64,000 bases of DNA from Podospora pseudocomata (Eukaryota; Ascomycota; Sordariomycetes; Sordariales; Podosporaceae): NCBI RefSeq assembly GCF_035222375.1, contig NC_085887.1, forward strand, positions 1,029,501-1,093,500. The letters run 5' to 3'. A program made the position numbers and the translations under genes. Every line of letters begins with the position of its first letter. Position 1 is the stretch's first letter. Below the pieces are notes generated by a model that did no database searches, was not told the origin of the DNA, and saw only the letters and a list, made by a program, of their open reading frames with translations. Positions 34,160 through 45,326 of this stretch are shown in pieces.

Positions 34160-36457
34160 TTAGGTAGCCGAAGCAGCCTGCGACGCCACCTCCTCCGCCG
34201 CCGCCGAATCCAACTCCCTGGCCATCATCATAAAATGATTCGTCACCTTCCCCGTCATGGCCCTCTGCGGACTCCCGCTCCTGCTCTGACCAGCAGGCAT
34301 GCTCATCGTCCTCGCCCTCCTCGACCCCGGCCTCGCAATCAGCTTCGGCCTAGGCGGCCTGCTCTCATCCAGCGCCGGCCTCGCCTGCTCCTTTGAAATC
34401 ACCAACCCCTGCGTGATGGACATCAGCTCCCCATTCTCGACACAGCACATGCTCGGCCACACGACCAGCAGAATCTCGTCCGGGTCCACCTCGCCCTCGA
34501 ACTCGTCTTCATGCTCGTGGGCCGAGTGGAGGCTCCCGTTGTCGGTGTCGTTGACGAGGAGCTTATCACCCGGCAGTGTACCAGCCGCACTGACCGTTCT
34601 GATCGAAGCCGGAATGGGGACTTTACTCGCCTCTGCAAGCGCAGATTCAAGTCTTTCGTCGATGCTTGTCGGTGGAACTTCTTCGTCCGTCTCGACAGCC
34701 TTGTCGTTTTCAATCGCCTCGGCAAACTCGGGCAGGTCCAGGACCTGCCAGTCGTAGTCGTCGTAGGGGGGGCCAAAGTAAGGCTCTATCTTCATGTTGG
34801 CTACCTGGATGCGCATCCACTGCTCGCATGCCAGCCGGCAGGCGGCTTCGAGGCCGGTGCAAAACGCTTCGAACTGGAGGGCGGTTAGGAGGTGCTGGAC
34901 CACCCAGGAGACTTCCCTGACGACCGTCTTGACGCGGCGGGCGGCTTGTTCGAGCTGGCGTTCTGGCATCATTGCCAGCATGGTGGCGCGGAAGTGGGCT
35001 TCGCGGGCTGGGTCATCGTCTTCGAGGGCGCGGAGGAATTTGAGGAGGGGTTCGTCGTCGTCTTCGAGGAGGTAGTTGGGGCGGAAGATGTGCCTGTGGA
35101 GGGCGCGAGACAGGATGGCCAGGACGGCCGAGATGCGCATCCCTTTTGCGGCGGCGGTGTTGGACTGGGGGAGGGGGATTTGCAGCTGGGTGGCCATTTT
35201 GAGGTAGGGGGAGCTGCGGAGGTTGGTCCAGCAGGAGGCGTCGGAGAGGATGGCGTCGTCGATGTCGTGCCGGAAGGAGGTCTCCACGAGGGTGACAATG
35301 GTGGTCCAGATTTTGTCGAGGACGGCGACGTAGGTGTCTTCGTTGTCGTGCTGGAGCTCGATGCGGTACTGTTCGAGGTCGGCGAGCTTGTTGGAGGTTA
35401 CTTCAAGGTTGTGCTCGGTGTCTTCGAGGCGGTTGTGGAGGTCGTGGTTTTCCGACTCGGCCTTTTCCGCGCGGGTGGTCTCGGTGGTGAGTTTACCGTG
35501 GAGCTCGTCGATCTCGTTGTTCTTTTCTTCCAGGGTTTGCTGGAGGGATGTGATTTGCTCTTCGGCGGCCCGGAGGGACTCCTGGAGACCGGAAATCTCC
35601 TTATTCCTCTCTTCCAAGGCTGTCTCGAGAGTGGCAATCTTTTGCTTGGCAGCCTCCAGCTCTTCCTCCAACGCCTTCTCTGCCGCCTCCAGCCCCTCCG
35701 CCTTCTCCTTCAAGGCCTGAATCGTAGCGTCATTGTCGGCCTTGATCTGCTCAAGCGTCTTCTCCAACTCGGCCTTCGCCGCGGTCAATGCAGCAATCGT
35801 TCCCGCAGCCAGCACGGCAGCAGCCGCCGCCGCCGCCTCGTTCGTCTTCTTCTCCTCCTCCACAGCAAGCTTCGCCGCCTCCAGGTCCTGATACTGCTTC
35901 GTCGTGAGCGCCTTAAGCTCCGACAACTCAAGCTTCTTCAAGTCCACCAGATCGGCATACTCCTGCTCCTTTCTCGCCTTAAGATCGGCATACTCCAGCG
36001 TCGTTTGATCCCTCAAATCGGCATACTTCTTTGCCGCCGCCTCCGCCGCCTGTGTCGCGGCCTCGATCTCCTCCTCCAACGCTCTGTGCGTCGCTTCCAA
36101 GTCGGTCTCTAACCTTGTCCTGGTGGCAGTGAGCTGAAAGATCTCCTGGACCTTCTCCTGGACGACCAGCTCCATCTCTCGTCGCTCCTTGACGAGGATT
36201 TCCTTTTGGTCTTCGAGCTCATTGCGGAATTTGCGGTATTCCTCCAGTAATACTTGGTGAGAGGTGCTGAGTTGGTTGTTTTGCTCCTTGACGAAGAGGA
36301 ATTCACTGAAGACGTCGGCGACGAGCTTGTAGTTTGGGTCCGAGGTGAGATCGCGGATGGCGCGGACCAGGCCGTCGACCGCCTGGGCGGGGTCGGCATC
36401 TGGGTGCTGGGGGTGGTGGTTGTGGTGGTTGTGGTGTGGAGGAGCGTGAGAGCCCAT
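34160..36457 (-). CDS. Long coiled-coil protein
   Basis: A 765-aa intronless protein from the ATG at 36457. The N-terminus is His-rich (HHNHHNHHPQ). A domain of about residues 25-60 (VDGLVRAIRDLTSDPNYKL) is followed by a long coiled coil, about residues 60-385, with heptad-like Leu/Glu/Lys patterns and degenerate repeats (KYADLRDQTTLEYADLKARK), including an alanine run. A globular part, about 385-600, contains CWTNLRSSPYL, IPLPQSNTAAAKGMRIS and HRHIFRPNYLLEDD. A low-complexity tail with RPGSRRARTMSMP and SGSP follows. Similar fungal proteins have been annotated as MEI5, but I cannot confirm a meiotic role; a structural or scaffold function is the safe inference. Confidence 0.8.
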   Translation of the reverse strand: MGSHAPPHHNHHNHHPQHPDADPAQAVDGLVRAIRDLTSDPNYKLVADVFSEFLFVKEQNNQLSTSHQVLLEEYRKFRNELEDQKEILVKERREMELVVQEKVQEIFQLTATRTRLETDLEATHRALEEEIEAATQAAEAAAKKYADLRDQTTLEYADLKARKEQEYADLVDLKKLELSELKALTTKQYQDLEAAKLAVEEEKKTNEAAAAAAAVLAAGTIAALTAAKAELEKTLEQIKADNDATIQALKEKAEGLEAAEKALEEELEAAKQKIATLETALEERNKEISGLQESLRAAEEQITSLQQTLEEKNNEIDELHGKLTTETTRAEKAESENHDLHNRLEDTEHNLEVTSNKLADLEQYRIELQHDNEDTYVAVLDKIWTTIVTLVETSFRHDIDDAILSDASCWTNLRSSPYLKMATQLQIPLPQSNTAAAKGMRISAVLAILSRALHRHIFRPNYLLEDDDEPLLKFLRALEDDDPAREAHFRATMLAMMPERQLEQAARRVKTVVREVSWVVQHLLTALQFEAFCTGLEAACRLACEQWMRIQVANMKIEPYFGPPYDDYDWQVLDLPEFAEAIENDKAVETDEEVPPTSIDERLESALAEASKVPIPASIRTVSAAGTLPGDKLLVNDTDNGSLHSAHEHEDEFEGEVDPDEILLVVWPSMCCVENGELMSITQGLVISKEQARPALDESRPPRPKLIARPGSRRARTMSMPAGQSRSGSPQRAMTGKVTNHFMMMARELDSAAAEEVASQAASAT

Positions 36458-38303
36458 GGTTGTGGGCGGTGGTGTGGGCGGTATTTGCTGTGCTGATGGC
36501 TGCTGGTGCTTGTATGATGATGGAGTGGATGGCCTCTCTCCGTTGTAGGAACCTGATGGTGGTCTGCCGTTGGTGGCAGAGGAGTAGTAACGCGAACCCC
36601 GCGGGTATCCTGAGGAAGCCAGTTTTACGGTGTTTGTTCCGCTGTTGTGAAAACAGCGGTGGGAAGTGGGAAAATGGAAAGGTTGGGGAAGTGGAGAGGG
36701 GGGGCGAATGGGTATGAGCTATTATCTTGCGATGGGTATCCTGGGGATTTTGATTGACGTCTTGTTTGTCACGATGGTTGAACGAACATCCAGTATTTTT
36801 CTGTCAGGTAGGCAGAGATGGAGATGATGAAGGGAGGACGTTGTTGGCCAAGGGGACTGAAAGTAATAGTCGGCTGGATATATACCTGGCACTTTGTCTC
36901 CCACTGACACGCGATGGTGAATGGTTTTGCTGTTGTGTTTTTTTGAACGGATCACCAGACTTTTGGGTCCAATTGGGCTCTAAGGTTGCTGCAAGTCCCA
37001 CCCGGCCGCTCTCTGCTGGGATCTGCTGGCCCGTCACAGCGTGACAGATGGAGAACGGCGATGGAGCCCAACGTCAACCAGTCCTCTTGCTCTTCTCCTG
37101 TTTTTGCCCCCAGTTTTCCCCTGTCGAGACCGCCTCGCCAAAATATGCAAAATTCTCGCCCGTCTCCTGCAGGCCGCTTGGTCGTTTGATGGCCCGGGGC
37201 TCCATCCATGGTTTCGACGTGGCAGCATCCATCGCCAACCCTCTCGGGCAGGGGACAGGCTTGGCGATTATTGGACCCGCCCAGTCCCGCTGTTACAGCG
37301 CTAGCCACGGCCACCGGCAGCTTCACCACCAGACATCTTGTCTTCCTCCTCGCTGTCAACCACATGCTCACTTGTGCAACGGTCATGAACCCCTACCTAT
37401 CAACCATCATCTCGTCTTCGAACCCGCCAGCCTGGATCACCACACTTCAAACATTCTAACCAGCATCCCCATAGTCTACACTATATCCCACTGCATTAGC
37501 GGGCCGTGCCTCGGCCAAGAATTGGGCTCAGCGCAACCCATCACCAGGCGGTGCCCAAGTCGGCAACGCAACCACTGACAACTGGCAGCAATCAGCTTCC
37601 CCAATTCCTTCTCCTGACAGCCGCAATGGCCTTGTTGAAGCCGGCATCCGCGAACGCGCATCATGCTCGGCTATCTAGAACCTGGGGCCGGCATCGATCA
37701 TGATGTTCATGGTCCGTTGACCCTGCCTTCAGCCGCCGAACCACTTTACCGCCTCATGTCACGTCTCACCAGAGAGCTGAGGATAACCTCGGCCACGGAT
37801 TGGTCACCGCTTTTATACAGGGAACTCAGCCCTCCTCTCCACTATGATCAGACCCATACATACATGTGTGTGTAGAAACAAATCATGCCCCTGGTGCCAT
37901 GTGTTCCGAACGGGCAGCTTCCGGGTGGTGGACATCAACGGTCTCATCGGTCTATGTAGGTATATGTCTCTTGGCACTGTGTAGTGTACATAGTCTGCAT
38001 GCGTTTGAGACCCAGTCAGATGGCGCGCTAGGTGTTGCCTGTTACGGCTTTGAATTGACCAATAGATGTGAGAGTATCAACAAGTGTTGATATCAGTCCG
38101 TGGCTTGAAACTTTCCGTACTCCAGATCTTGTACCCCACGCAGTGGATATATATGCGGATCTTTGTTCAAGGACTCTTTCTTCCGCTTCCACCTCCTCGA
38201 AAATTCGAACACTGCATATGCCAAGACAGAACTCGGAGGTGTGGTGGGCGTGTGTACACACCGCCACCCGGACTGCCAGCCACATTGTTGCTATAAGAGG
38301 CGA

Positions 38304-38335
<32 letters not shown>

Positions 38336-38345
38336 TTGTTGTTGT
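38304..38345. repeat. (GTT)n microsatellite
   Basis: About thirteen GTT units with one GAT interruption. Confidence 0.85.
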
Positions 38346-38770
38346 GCATGTGTTTCACCATGCTTATTAAAAAATTATGTTCTGAGGGACTGTCGCATCT
38401 AGAGAGTTTTCTTATCAGATCTCGGCGACCTATAGATCGACAACCGTCATCGGTACCAGAGATCTCACGCAACCAAATTTTGAACATGGAAGGATTCCTT
38501 GGCTGGTCCCAATTGCTACCCCCCCAGCTTTCTGGAAGAGGAACCGCGGAGGAAGAGGTGGAATGATTGAGATATTAGACTGCATAAAGCCGTGAGGGGC
38601 ACTCAGGCTGTCCAGACTTCCAGTCGGGGGATTTCATTCTGGTGTTTGGCATTCATACGGTGTTTTCCTCTCGAACAATGTGGCCGGAGTTAAAGAGCGT
38701 CGCACGAAACTCGGCGAAACGGTTCAGGCAAAATGGTGAGAGTGACAATACAACACAACTACAAGAACGC

Positions 38771-38794
38771 TTTTCCTTTTCCTTTTCCTTTTCC
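38771..38794. repeat. (TTTTCC)n microsatellite
   Basis: Four TTTTCC units immediately downstream of the stop of the minus-strand DUF4419 gene, so within its 3' untranslated region. Confidence 0.8.
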
Positions 38795-38808
38795 AGCATC
38801 AGCCCTAC

Positions 38809-40122
38809 CTACTCCTGAGGCTTCGCACAAGTCTCCCCAAGATTCGCCTTCGTCCTGCTCGCCAACAACCCCAACTCCGCCTCCGCAGCCTTGTACGTCT
38901 TCGTCGCGTTATGCGCCAACGGTCCATAAAGCATCCAAGCCGACAGCGGCCTCAGCGTAGCATGACCCCCCCTCTGCGTCCTCAACCTCTCCCTATCCAC
39001 CTTCGCCCCGGTTGACCTCTCCAGCGCAGCCTCGTACCCCACCGGCCACCCCTCCATCACCTTCTTCCCCAAGTTACCCGCCGCAACATAAGCCTCAAAC
39101 CGATCCTTTCCCCCAAAATCCCTCATGATAAACGGCGCCCTGGCATACCCGACGGGAAGCCGGGTAATATCCTGACTCCAGTAGTCAACCCCATCCAACT
39201 GGACCACCGACCGTCCCCCTCTCCCCCACGGCTGCCCTTGCTCATCCCAGTAGAAGAACCCGGTGATCCAACCGCTCACGTCCAGGGGAGCGGCACCGCA
39301 GATGTTGCTGTAGCTCGCAAAAACAATACTATTCCAAAACCTCTTCGTCTCGGCCGAGTCAGGCTCATCCCAGGATTTGACAAACCTCTTGAAAATCGGC
39401 GCCAACCGGCGTTTATACTCCTTCGGCTCCTCCCCGAAAAACTCCAGCCTTTCCAGTTTCTTCTCCAACTTGACCCAATCCTCCCTCGTCCCCTCCAGTG
39501 TGACAGACGGAAGCCCGCAGATAATCCCGCCCTCGTAGCGAAAGTAAGCCTTGACGAGCCCCATCATCAGAATGGTGGACGTCATAACATCGTTGTCCGT
39601 CGTGGTCGAAAACCCAGGGACGATCCACTCTTCCAACCAGGGCGTCAGCACCCGCTTCTGAATCTCTTCTTTGAATCGCCAGAGGACGTCGGTCCAGGTG
39701 TGATCCTCAATAAAGATGACTTCCTGACCCTGGTGCTTGACAAACAGGTGGCGGACGGCTTCGGCGTGGGTTTCCATGTAAAAGTTCATTTGGGTCAAGA
39801 TGGTGAACCAGATTTCGTCCGGCCGGAGGACGAGGTGGAGGTGTTCGCCCCACGCTTGGATTGCACTCCTGACAAAAGAGTCGCCCGAGGGGAGGTGGGA
39901 GGAGAAGTTTGTTGATGCGGCGGCGGGGTCGAGTGTGCCGGAGTAGGCTGACAGGAGGAGTTGTACGGTGGAGTTTGGGAATTCGTTGGGGGCGGATTGG
40001 CGGAGGAGGTCCGAGGCGGAGGAGAGAGTGATGTTGGTGGAGGGGCGGTAGGGGAGGGGGGAGCCGCCTGGAAGGATCACAATGCTCGCGCTGGCGAGAG
40101 GGAGGAAGGCAAGGAGCTTCAT
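38809..40122 (-). CDS. Secreted DUF4419 domain protein
   Basis: A 437-aa intronless protein from the ATG at 40122. The signal peptide is MKLLAFLPLASASIVI; several N-glycosylation sequons follow (NITLS, NSTV, NFSS). The DUF4419 domain covers most of the rest: HLVLRPDEIWFTILTQMNFY, RFKEEIQKRVL, PGFSTTTDNDVMTSTILMMG, YFRYEGGIICGLPSVTLEGT, DWVKLEKKLERL, FWNSIVFASYSN and VSGWITGFFYW are typical family blocks. The biochemical role of DUF4419 proteins is unknown; here the leader suggests export. A TTATAAG box lies about 75 bp upstream of the ATG. Confidence 0.88.
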   Translation of the reverse strand: MKLLAFLPLASASIVILPGGSPLPYRPSTNITLSSASDLLRQSAPNEFPNSTVQLLLSAYSGTLDPAAASTNFSSHLPSGDSFVRSAIQAWGEHLHLVLRPDEIWFTILTQMNFYMETHAEAVRHLFVKHQGQEVIFIEDHTWTDVLWRFKEEIQKRVLTPWLEEWIVPGFSTTTDNDVMTSTILMMGLVKAYFRYEGGIICGLPSVTLEGTREDWVKLEKKLERLEFFGEEPKEYKRRLAPIFKRFVKSWDEPDSAETKRFWNSIVFASYSNICGAAPLDVSGWITGFFYWDEQGQPWGRGGRSVVQLDGVDYWSQDITRLPVGYARAPFIMRDFGGKDRFEAYVAAGNLGKKVMEGWPVGYEAALERSTGAKVDRERLRTQRGGHATLRPLSAWMLYGPLAHNATKTYKAAEAELGLLASRTKANLGETCAKPQE

Positions 40123-41711
40123 TGTGGTGGTATTTTGGAGGGCCTCATAGCCTTGAGGAGAGAGAAAAGGTTGGTGTCGAAGCAGGAGGGAAACGGGGCT
40201 TATAAGGACGTGGGATCGTCGGTCAGGAAAAGCTGGGGTTAGACAAAGTCTCGTAGATCGCTACATTCCAAGGGCCGTATGAATCGGCCTTGGTGTCCCG
40301 TTGAACAGGCAAGCGAGGTGTAATATAACCGGGTGAGCGGGATCATATGTCTCTCGGGGAATTTTGCCGGAAGTTGCTATTTTTGGATAGATTGCAGAGC
40401 ATGATGAAACCAGGAACGTGCGACGCTCATGTTGGAGAGAATTGTACTTCGTGATCAAGAGTGCAGCACTGCAGATCGGTGGTGTGGAAGTGAGTGACGG
40501 TCTGGTGTTGTGGGAAGATCGCAATTTGTTGTGGTTGGCGAAGGACTTGGCTGTTCTACTTGTGAGGAGTTATGAGCTGACCCCCTGTTCCTTCACAAAA
40601 TTCGTCATGAGCTTTCATAGATATAGAAGGTATTTATTCATCAGGTGCCTTACGGGTACCTATATGTATCCAAAATCATTCCCAGGACCGGGAGAATGGC
40701 ACGGCGACGGTCGACACCGTCCCTAACATGACCAAGCAGACACCTCAGGTGGTCCAAACCAAGGCCGTGGCAGCAGTTCCAATGGTTGCTTCAATCTCAC
40801 CACCACTGATGTAGGTGATGGTGGACGCGGTTGATGCAGCGGCCGAGTGCTGCCAAAGGGCAACAACTAACGACAGTACCGCTCCGACGAAGGCAGGCAA
40901 AACACAGGCCTTGACGAAAGAATTGTTAGGGAAGGGCTTGACCTGTCACTCGTCCACTTCAACGCCGCTGTCATCGTATTCCTTTTCCGTACTCCAACTA
41001 CTGAAGGTAGCTAGTAGAAGAGCGAGAATAAACATCGAGGCCGAGGAGGCAGGGATAGATCGATTTAGCTTCAAGCTCTGGGAAACTGGGCAACCAGGCA
41101 AATCTCAGGAAGGAACGCAGCCGCAAGAGCCAACTGGGACTCCGACGATTGCCCTCTCGTGAAGCCATTGTGCCCAATGCTTGAAAGCGACTGATTTGTT
41201 TCGGGTTCTATGAACTCGGAAAGCGGTGTCGAGGGCAGCGTGCCACCAGCCCACGTGAATACCTAGAGGACATGAGGTGCTGTTGGTTCAACATCCGATC
41301 TTTCTCCGCTAACGCTAACCCAGGCTCAGCTCGTGAACGTGGCCGATACGCCCTTTGGAGGCATACGTCTTGCCTACAAATCAAAGAGATGCTCTGGAAA
41401 ACGTCCGCATGGAGGGCTCTTGCTTTTGCGTACTCACCGGAGATGAACTCCCCTGCCTCCGACCCCGAGCATCGAAATGGTTCAGAGCACAGCACTCGCG
41501 AAAGCAGCAGTAATGATGAGCAAACTCCCGTCCGGCGAGCCGGCAATGGCGACAGCCCGAGAGGCTCCGGTCCGTCCCAATCTCAGCAGAGAAAGGAAGG
41601 CGATATCGATGTGAACAGCAACACCAATGGAGAGTAACAAGAGCCCCTCTATTTCTCTGCCCCCAACATGAAGACACATGTTTCACGCGCTACCGGTGGA
41701 AACAACATCAT
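40123..41711. other. Spacer with weak coding-like segments
   Basis: The left part holds the DUF4419 promoter. A frame on + near 41272-41637 ends in a polar stretch (MNSPASDPEHRNGSEHSTRE and following) with coding-like codons and could be the 5' part of the relic that follows, but no splice link is convincing. Confidence 0.35.
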
Positions 41712-42893
41712 ATGCGCCACTGGAAAAACACATTCCGTCCTTCGAGGGGGTCACCGACCATCATTGTGGTGTACAATGCTGCTGGCCAACATATTCTACA
41801 GGTCTGTCTTGATCAAAGCCATTCCTTTGAACGCACAGCTCCTGACAGCGAGGCAAAGCAGGTCACCAAGGATGTATCACCGCTAGATCTTTCCTGCGAC
41901 GAGTCACACACCTTATTTTCCCAGGATATCGACCACGAAATCAATCCGTACGCTAGGTCTAGCCCTCGACATATTCCCTGATGTCTTTGAAGAACAGCTC
42001 TACCGCTCAGGGTACCGAGGGACCGATAGTTGCGAGGATGCGGACCCCAGGACATGGAAAAGGGTCCTCGTGTCTAGACTGATCACATCCTATCTGCGCG
42101 AACCAATGTCTCCCGTCAAGAGTGGAAGCTTCGAAGCTCGTCTGGCTCTGAAGATAGCATGGCGACAGCAGTCTGGGAGGAACAAGTGACGTGCTTCCGG
42201 AAGCGTTGGTCTGTTGACAGTACCACTGCACCGGCCGAACAGAGTAAGCAAGAGATCCTCGCCACAACCAAGCTAGGTAGAACTGACCTGATATGGCTGT
42301 GAAAGCTGTTTACTTTGTCGATCCACTCCCCCTGGTAGTACACGAATCCGAGCGGCGCCGCAGTGATTCTTGTGTCGATGCTGCTGCGAAAATCCACCGA
42401 TCTGAACACACGCCTTTCCGGCGGGCAACATGGAGACTGCCATTTGCACCAACCACTCTCAAGGGTCAGTACCAAAACAGAGAAGATTTTCTGAAACGAG
42501 AAGTCACGAAGAAACACCCAAAGTCGGACCACGACGGAACCGCCAGGAGGACTGGACTAGCTCGAAAAACCTTCATCCCAGCGCCGGCCCTCTTGCAGGT
42601 CATCCGCATCGACGCGATGTGCCTTGTTCGCCACCTCTCGGTCATTCTTGACGAGATGATCCACCAGCGCAACCAGCGAGCGCCTCATGCAAGAACGCCT
42701 CGAACTCCTGGAGAGAACTGCTCAACTGGGCCCAGCGAAAGTTGCCCCGGCTTTCGAAATCTCTGGCCGAGTTCTTTGCTTTCGCGTTGGCAACAGCTGA
42801 AGATCTCGAGCCTGTTCTCCCGGGGCTCTGCACGCACATACCAGCGCCAGCGACACATCCTCAAGTGATCAAGCTTCAGCAAGAAATCTAGGA
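41712..42893 (+). pseudogene. Relic of an unrecognised protein-coding gene
   Basis: Coding-like stretches on the plus strand follow each other in different frames. One reads PTIIVVYNAAGQHILQVCLD, to about 41980. The next reads LGLALDIFPDVFEEQLYRSG, continues TWKRVLVSRLITSYLREPMS and ends at 42189. The next, VWEEQVTCFRKRWSVDSTT to LGRTDLIWL, ends near 42301. A last one reads LNWAQRKLPRLSKSLAEFFA and stops at about 42892. Codon usage is that of a real gene, and the peptides have the regular helix-forming look of a globular protein. Frame changes occur without clear GT-AG pairs, so decay is more likely than a multi-exon gene. Family unknown. Confidence 0.4.
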
Positions 42894-43013
42894 CAGTTGT
42901 GACTAGATGCGTCCGTACACATGAGCACCTCCGCGCGGAAACGTCACTTCTCGAGAGCTAACGGGGGCATTGCCCAGGCTGAAAATTTTACCCGGTTTTG
43001 ACGGAGCTGGCTT

Positions 43014-43552
43014 TTGTTTTTATTCCCACGTCTTTTGCTGCTGCTCTGTTTTGGTATGCAACTTCAAGAGCTAGAAGACGCCCCTCCCAGGGTGTGGATG
43101 TTTGTCGTTACTGCGATTGGATTTGTCTTGTTGGCATGTATACTACGAATCGTGCTGAGAAGTCCGACGATAAGCTGGAGGATACAGAGAGTGGGAAGGA
43201 GGGTAAGGACTGAGAGAAAGGTTCCAGATGGGGGCTGCTGTGCCTGCTCACAAGGCCTTTGGATGGGCATCGGAGAAGATTCACGGGAATAGGATCGTGG
43301 GATTTTTGGCACCGTGGATAGGCGATTTACGCTGCTTTGGTAGTGGTTCTCTGCGTTTTTGTGGGAGAGGTAAGCTTGACGATAGGGTTGGTGGTTTTGG
43401 TTACTGTTTTGCTGGGGCCGATGATGTTTGTGGTTCGGTGGTGGGTTGTTAAGGAGAGGACGACGAGGGTGGATTTGTCGAGGTTTTATCCGCAGCCGAG
43501 GAGGAGGAGAGCAGCAGGGGAAGAAGATGATGATAATGGGGGTGGGAAGGGG
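43014..43552 (+). pseudogene. Relic of a small multi-spanning membrane protein gene
   Basis: Three successive stretches on + in different frames have clear membrane-protein character. The first has MFLFPRLLLLLCFGMQL, then DAPPRVWMFVVTAIGFVLLA and a basic segment (about 43014-43202). The second reads AHKAFGWASEKIHGNRIVG (about 43240-43330). The third reads LVVVLCVFVGEVSLTIGLVV, continues LVTVLLGPMMFVVRWWV and ends with a polar tail rich in R, D and G (43337-43552). A possible GTAAGG donor at 43203 might make the first change an intron, but the second looks like a frameshift. Family not recognised. Confidence 0.4.
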
Positions 43553-43756
43553 TGAGGTTGGGGTAGGTAGGTAGACTCTTGTCATTAAAACACACGTTTG
43601 TATTCAGGTACACTTGTTCCTAACCTCCGGAGGACCATGCCATTCCAACGCACTCCCCGTCTCCTCAACCTTTGGCGGGGAGTCAACCATCATTTCCATC
43701 CAGCTGGAAGGTTCGCCTCTGGTTGCAAGAGGATTGCGCGCCGTCCAGACGACTTC

Positions 43757-44360
43757 TCACCCTTCTCCGAGCCACCATATGTAAGCAAGAGCTCTCGTCT
43801 TTTTCTTGACAACTCTCCTCTCTTTGTTATGGGCAGCGAGAGCCTCCTTCGTGAGTCTAGTCCTCCCGGGTGCGGCGGCGGCATCCCTGGTCTTTTTGCT
43901 GCCTCTCGTCTCGACATCTTGAGGGTCTATTCCAAACTGATCCCACTTCATCCGCATCACCTGCTCGTACCAGCCCCAATGAAAACCCCCGCCAGGTCCC
44001 AGCGACGAGACAGGATGCCGCCCGTCATCTCCGTGCAAGGTACTGTCCGAACGATGGACACTGTGCGTCAGGATGTTGTAGCAAAAGTCGGGCACGAGAA
44101 AAACAGGGCGTCTGATCCTCAAGGTAAAATCGGTCGAGGTGCCTGGTTCATAGGGGTGTTCATTGCAGCGTGTGTTCTGCTTGGTGTTGACGGAAACTTC
44201 TCCGATGCCTGAGACGGCGAGGGCGACGGGTGAGCTGCTTTCGGAGGTGGTGTGAGTGACTTGGCTTTGGAAGGGTTCTAGGGAGGTGAACCAGCCTTTG
44301 TCGCTAGCACCTTGGCCAAATCCAAACCCGAAGATTTGTGAATCACGAGAACGACACTTT
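43757..44360 (-). mobile_element. Fossil of a Ty1/copia-derived retropepsin-like fragment
   Basis: The minus strand reads GQGASDKGWFTSLEPFQSQV, later VALAVSGIGEVSV, TLRIRRPVFLVPDFCYNIL and a charged C-terminal part. The order (GAS followed by an acidic/aromatic WFTSLEPF, then a GIG-V strand and a final L-VP--CYNIL strand) matches the protease region of Ty1/copia-like Pol and a fungal gene family derived from it. The fragment is broken and isolated; no LTRs, integrase or reverse transcriptase were seen around it. Age unknown, probably old. It may be a relic of a host-co-opted derivative rather than of a recent element. Confidence 0.4.
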
Positions 44361-45326
44361 CAAAATCCCATTTGACATGGAACAAGGCATAATGATGATT
44401 AACAACTACTTCTTAATGTCCTCTAACTGCGCGCCTGACACACCTAACTAAGGTAGGTAGGTATGTAGAAAGACAGAAGAACAGGTCCGTCAAGCGGGAG
44501 CGGACTTCCACAAGTCAAAACCAACTTCGTGCCGGACTCACTAAGGTGAGCCTATCAAGCCCCCTTCGCTGTTCCTCAAGCCACTGGCTCCATGGTCCCA
44601 CAACATTGCGCAAGTGTCAGAAGATCAGCGACATCCCAATGCTGCTCACTGTCTGACTCGTTGCTGCAGCACAGCGGATTTCTCTCCTTCCCCGCAAGCC
44701 TTCATTGACCAGAACTCAAGAAGCAAGCAGAAAACACTTTGTGCTTCACCTAAAACTCTTAGGCATGTGATGAACAAAAGGATGGGTTGCCGGTGGGGAT
44801 GAAGACGAAGACGTGGAAAGATAGTTAATAGGCCTTGAAAAATAGTTGGGAGGCGTCTCGACCATCTTTCAAGTCCTTGATATCGAATAGAAGTCACTAG
44901 TTTTCTGTTCAAAGCATGTCAGGTAATGGGATATGGCGAGGCATGGTGCCCAGAGCCAACGGCCAAAAAAAAAAAAAAAGAAAAAGGGCACGTAGAAGGT
45001 TGAATGAATAGTTGATTGTTTTCATCCGGGCCATAATGGCCGTAACAGAAGGAATCCATTTACAGGAAGCATTGCAAGGGTAGGATATCGCGATGTCCAC
45101 ACCCTTGAATTCGCAACGCCTGTGGCTTCCTGCGAGCCTAAATATCCCTCCCATGCCGAACCAGATGACCTTGGTGTGGCTGAAAAGGCCGAACCCAAAA
45201 ACGCACCGACAAAGTGGCTTCGTTGGCCCATGCCCTTGATTTCCCTGCCACAACAGGCCCCAGATGCCAACCCCGAGTCAACACGCTAACTGGGCCAGTT
45301 CAAACCTTCAAAAGATCGACTCCCCA
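44361..45326. other. Spacer
   Basis: No supported gene. It contains a TAGGTAGGTAGGTATGTAG run near 44450 and a poly-A tract near 44966-44990. Confidence 0.4.

Larger units (their letters stand above)
36458..38808. other. Intergenic region with microsatellites
   Basis: Holds the coiled-coil gene's promoter on the left and the 3' end of the DUF4419 gene on the right. Open frames on both strands lack coding bias. It includes a (GTT)n run near 38.3 kb and a TTTTCC repeat near 38.78 kb. Confidence 0.45.

Noticed and set aside
34892-36112. A 406-codon plus-strand frame antisense to the coiled-coil gene
   Set aside because: It is the reflection of the repetitive GAG/CTC-rich codons of the real minus-strand gene; its protein is leucine- and valine-repeat nonsense.
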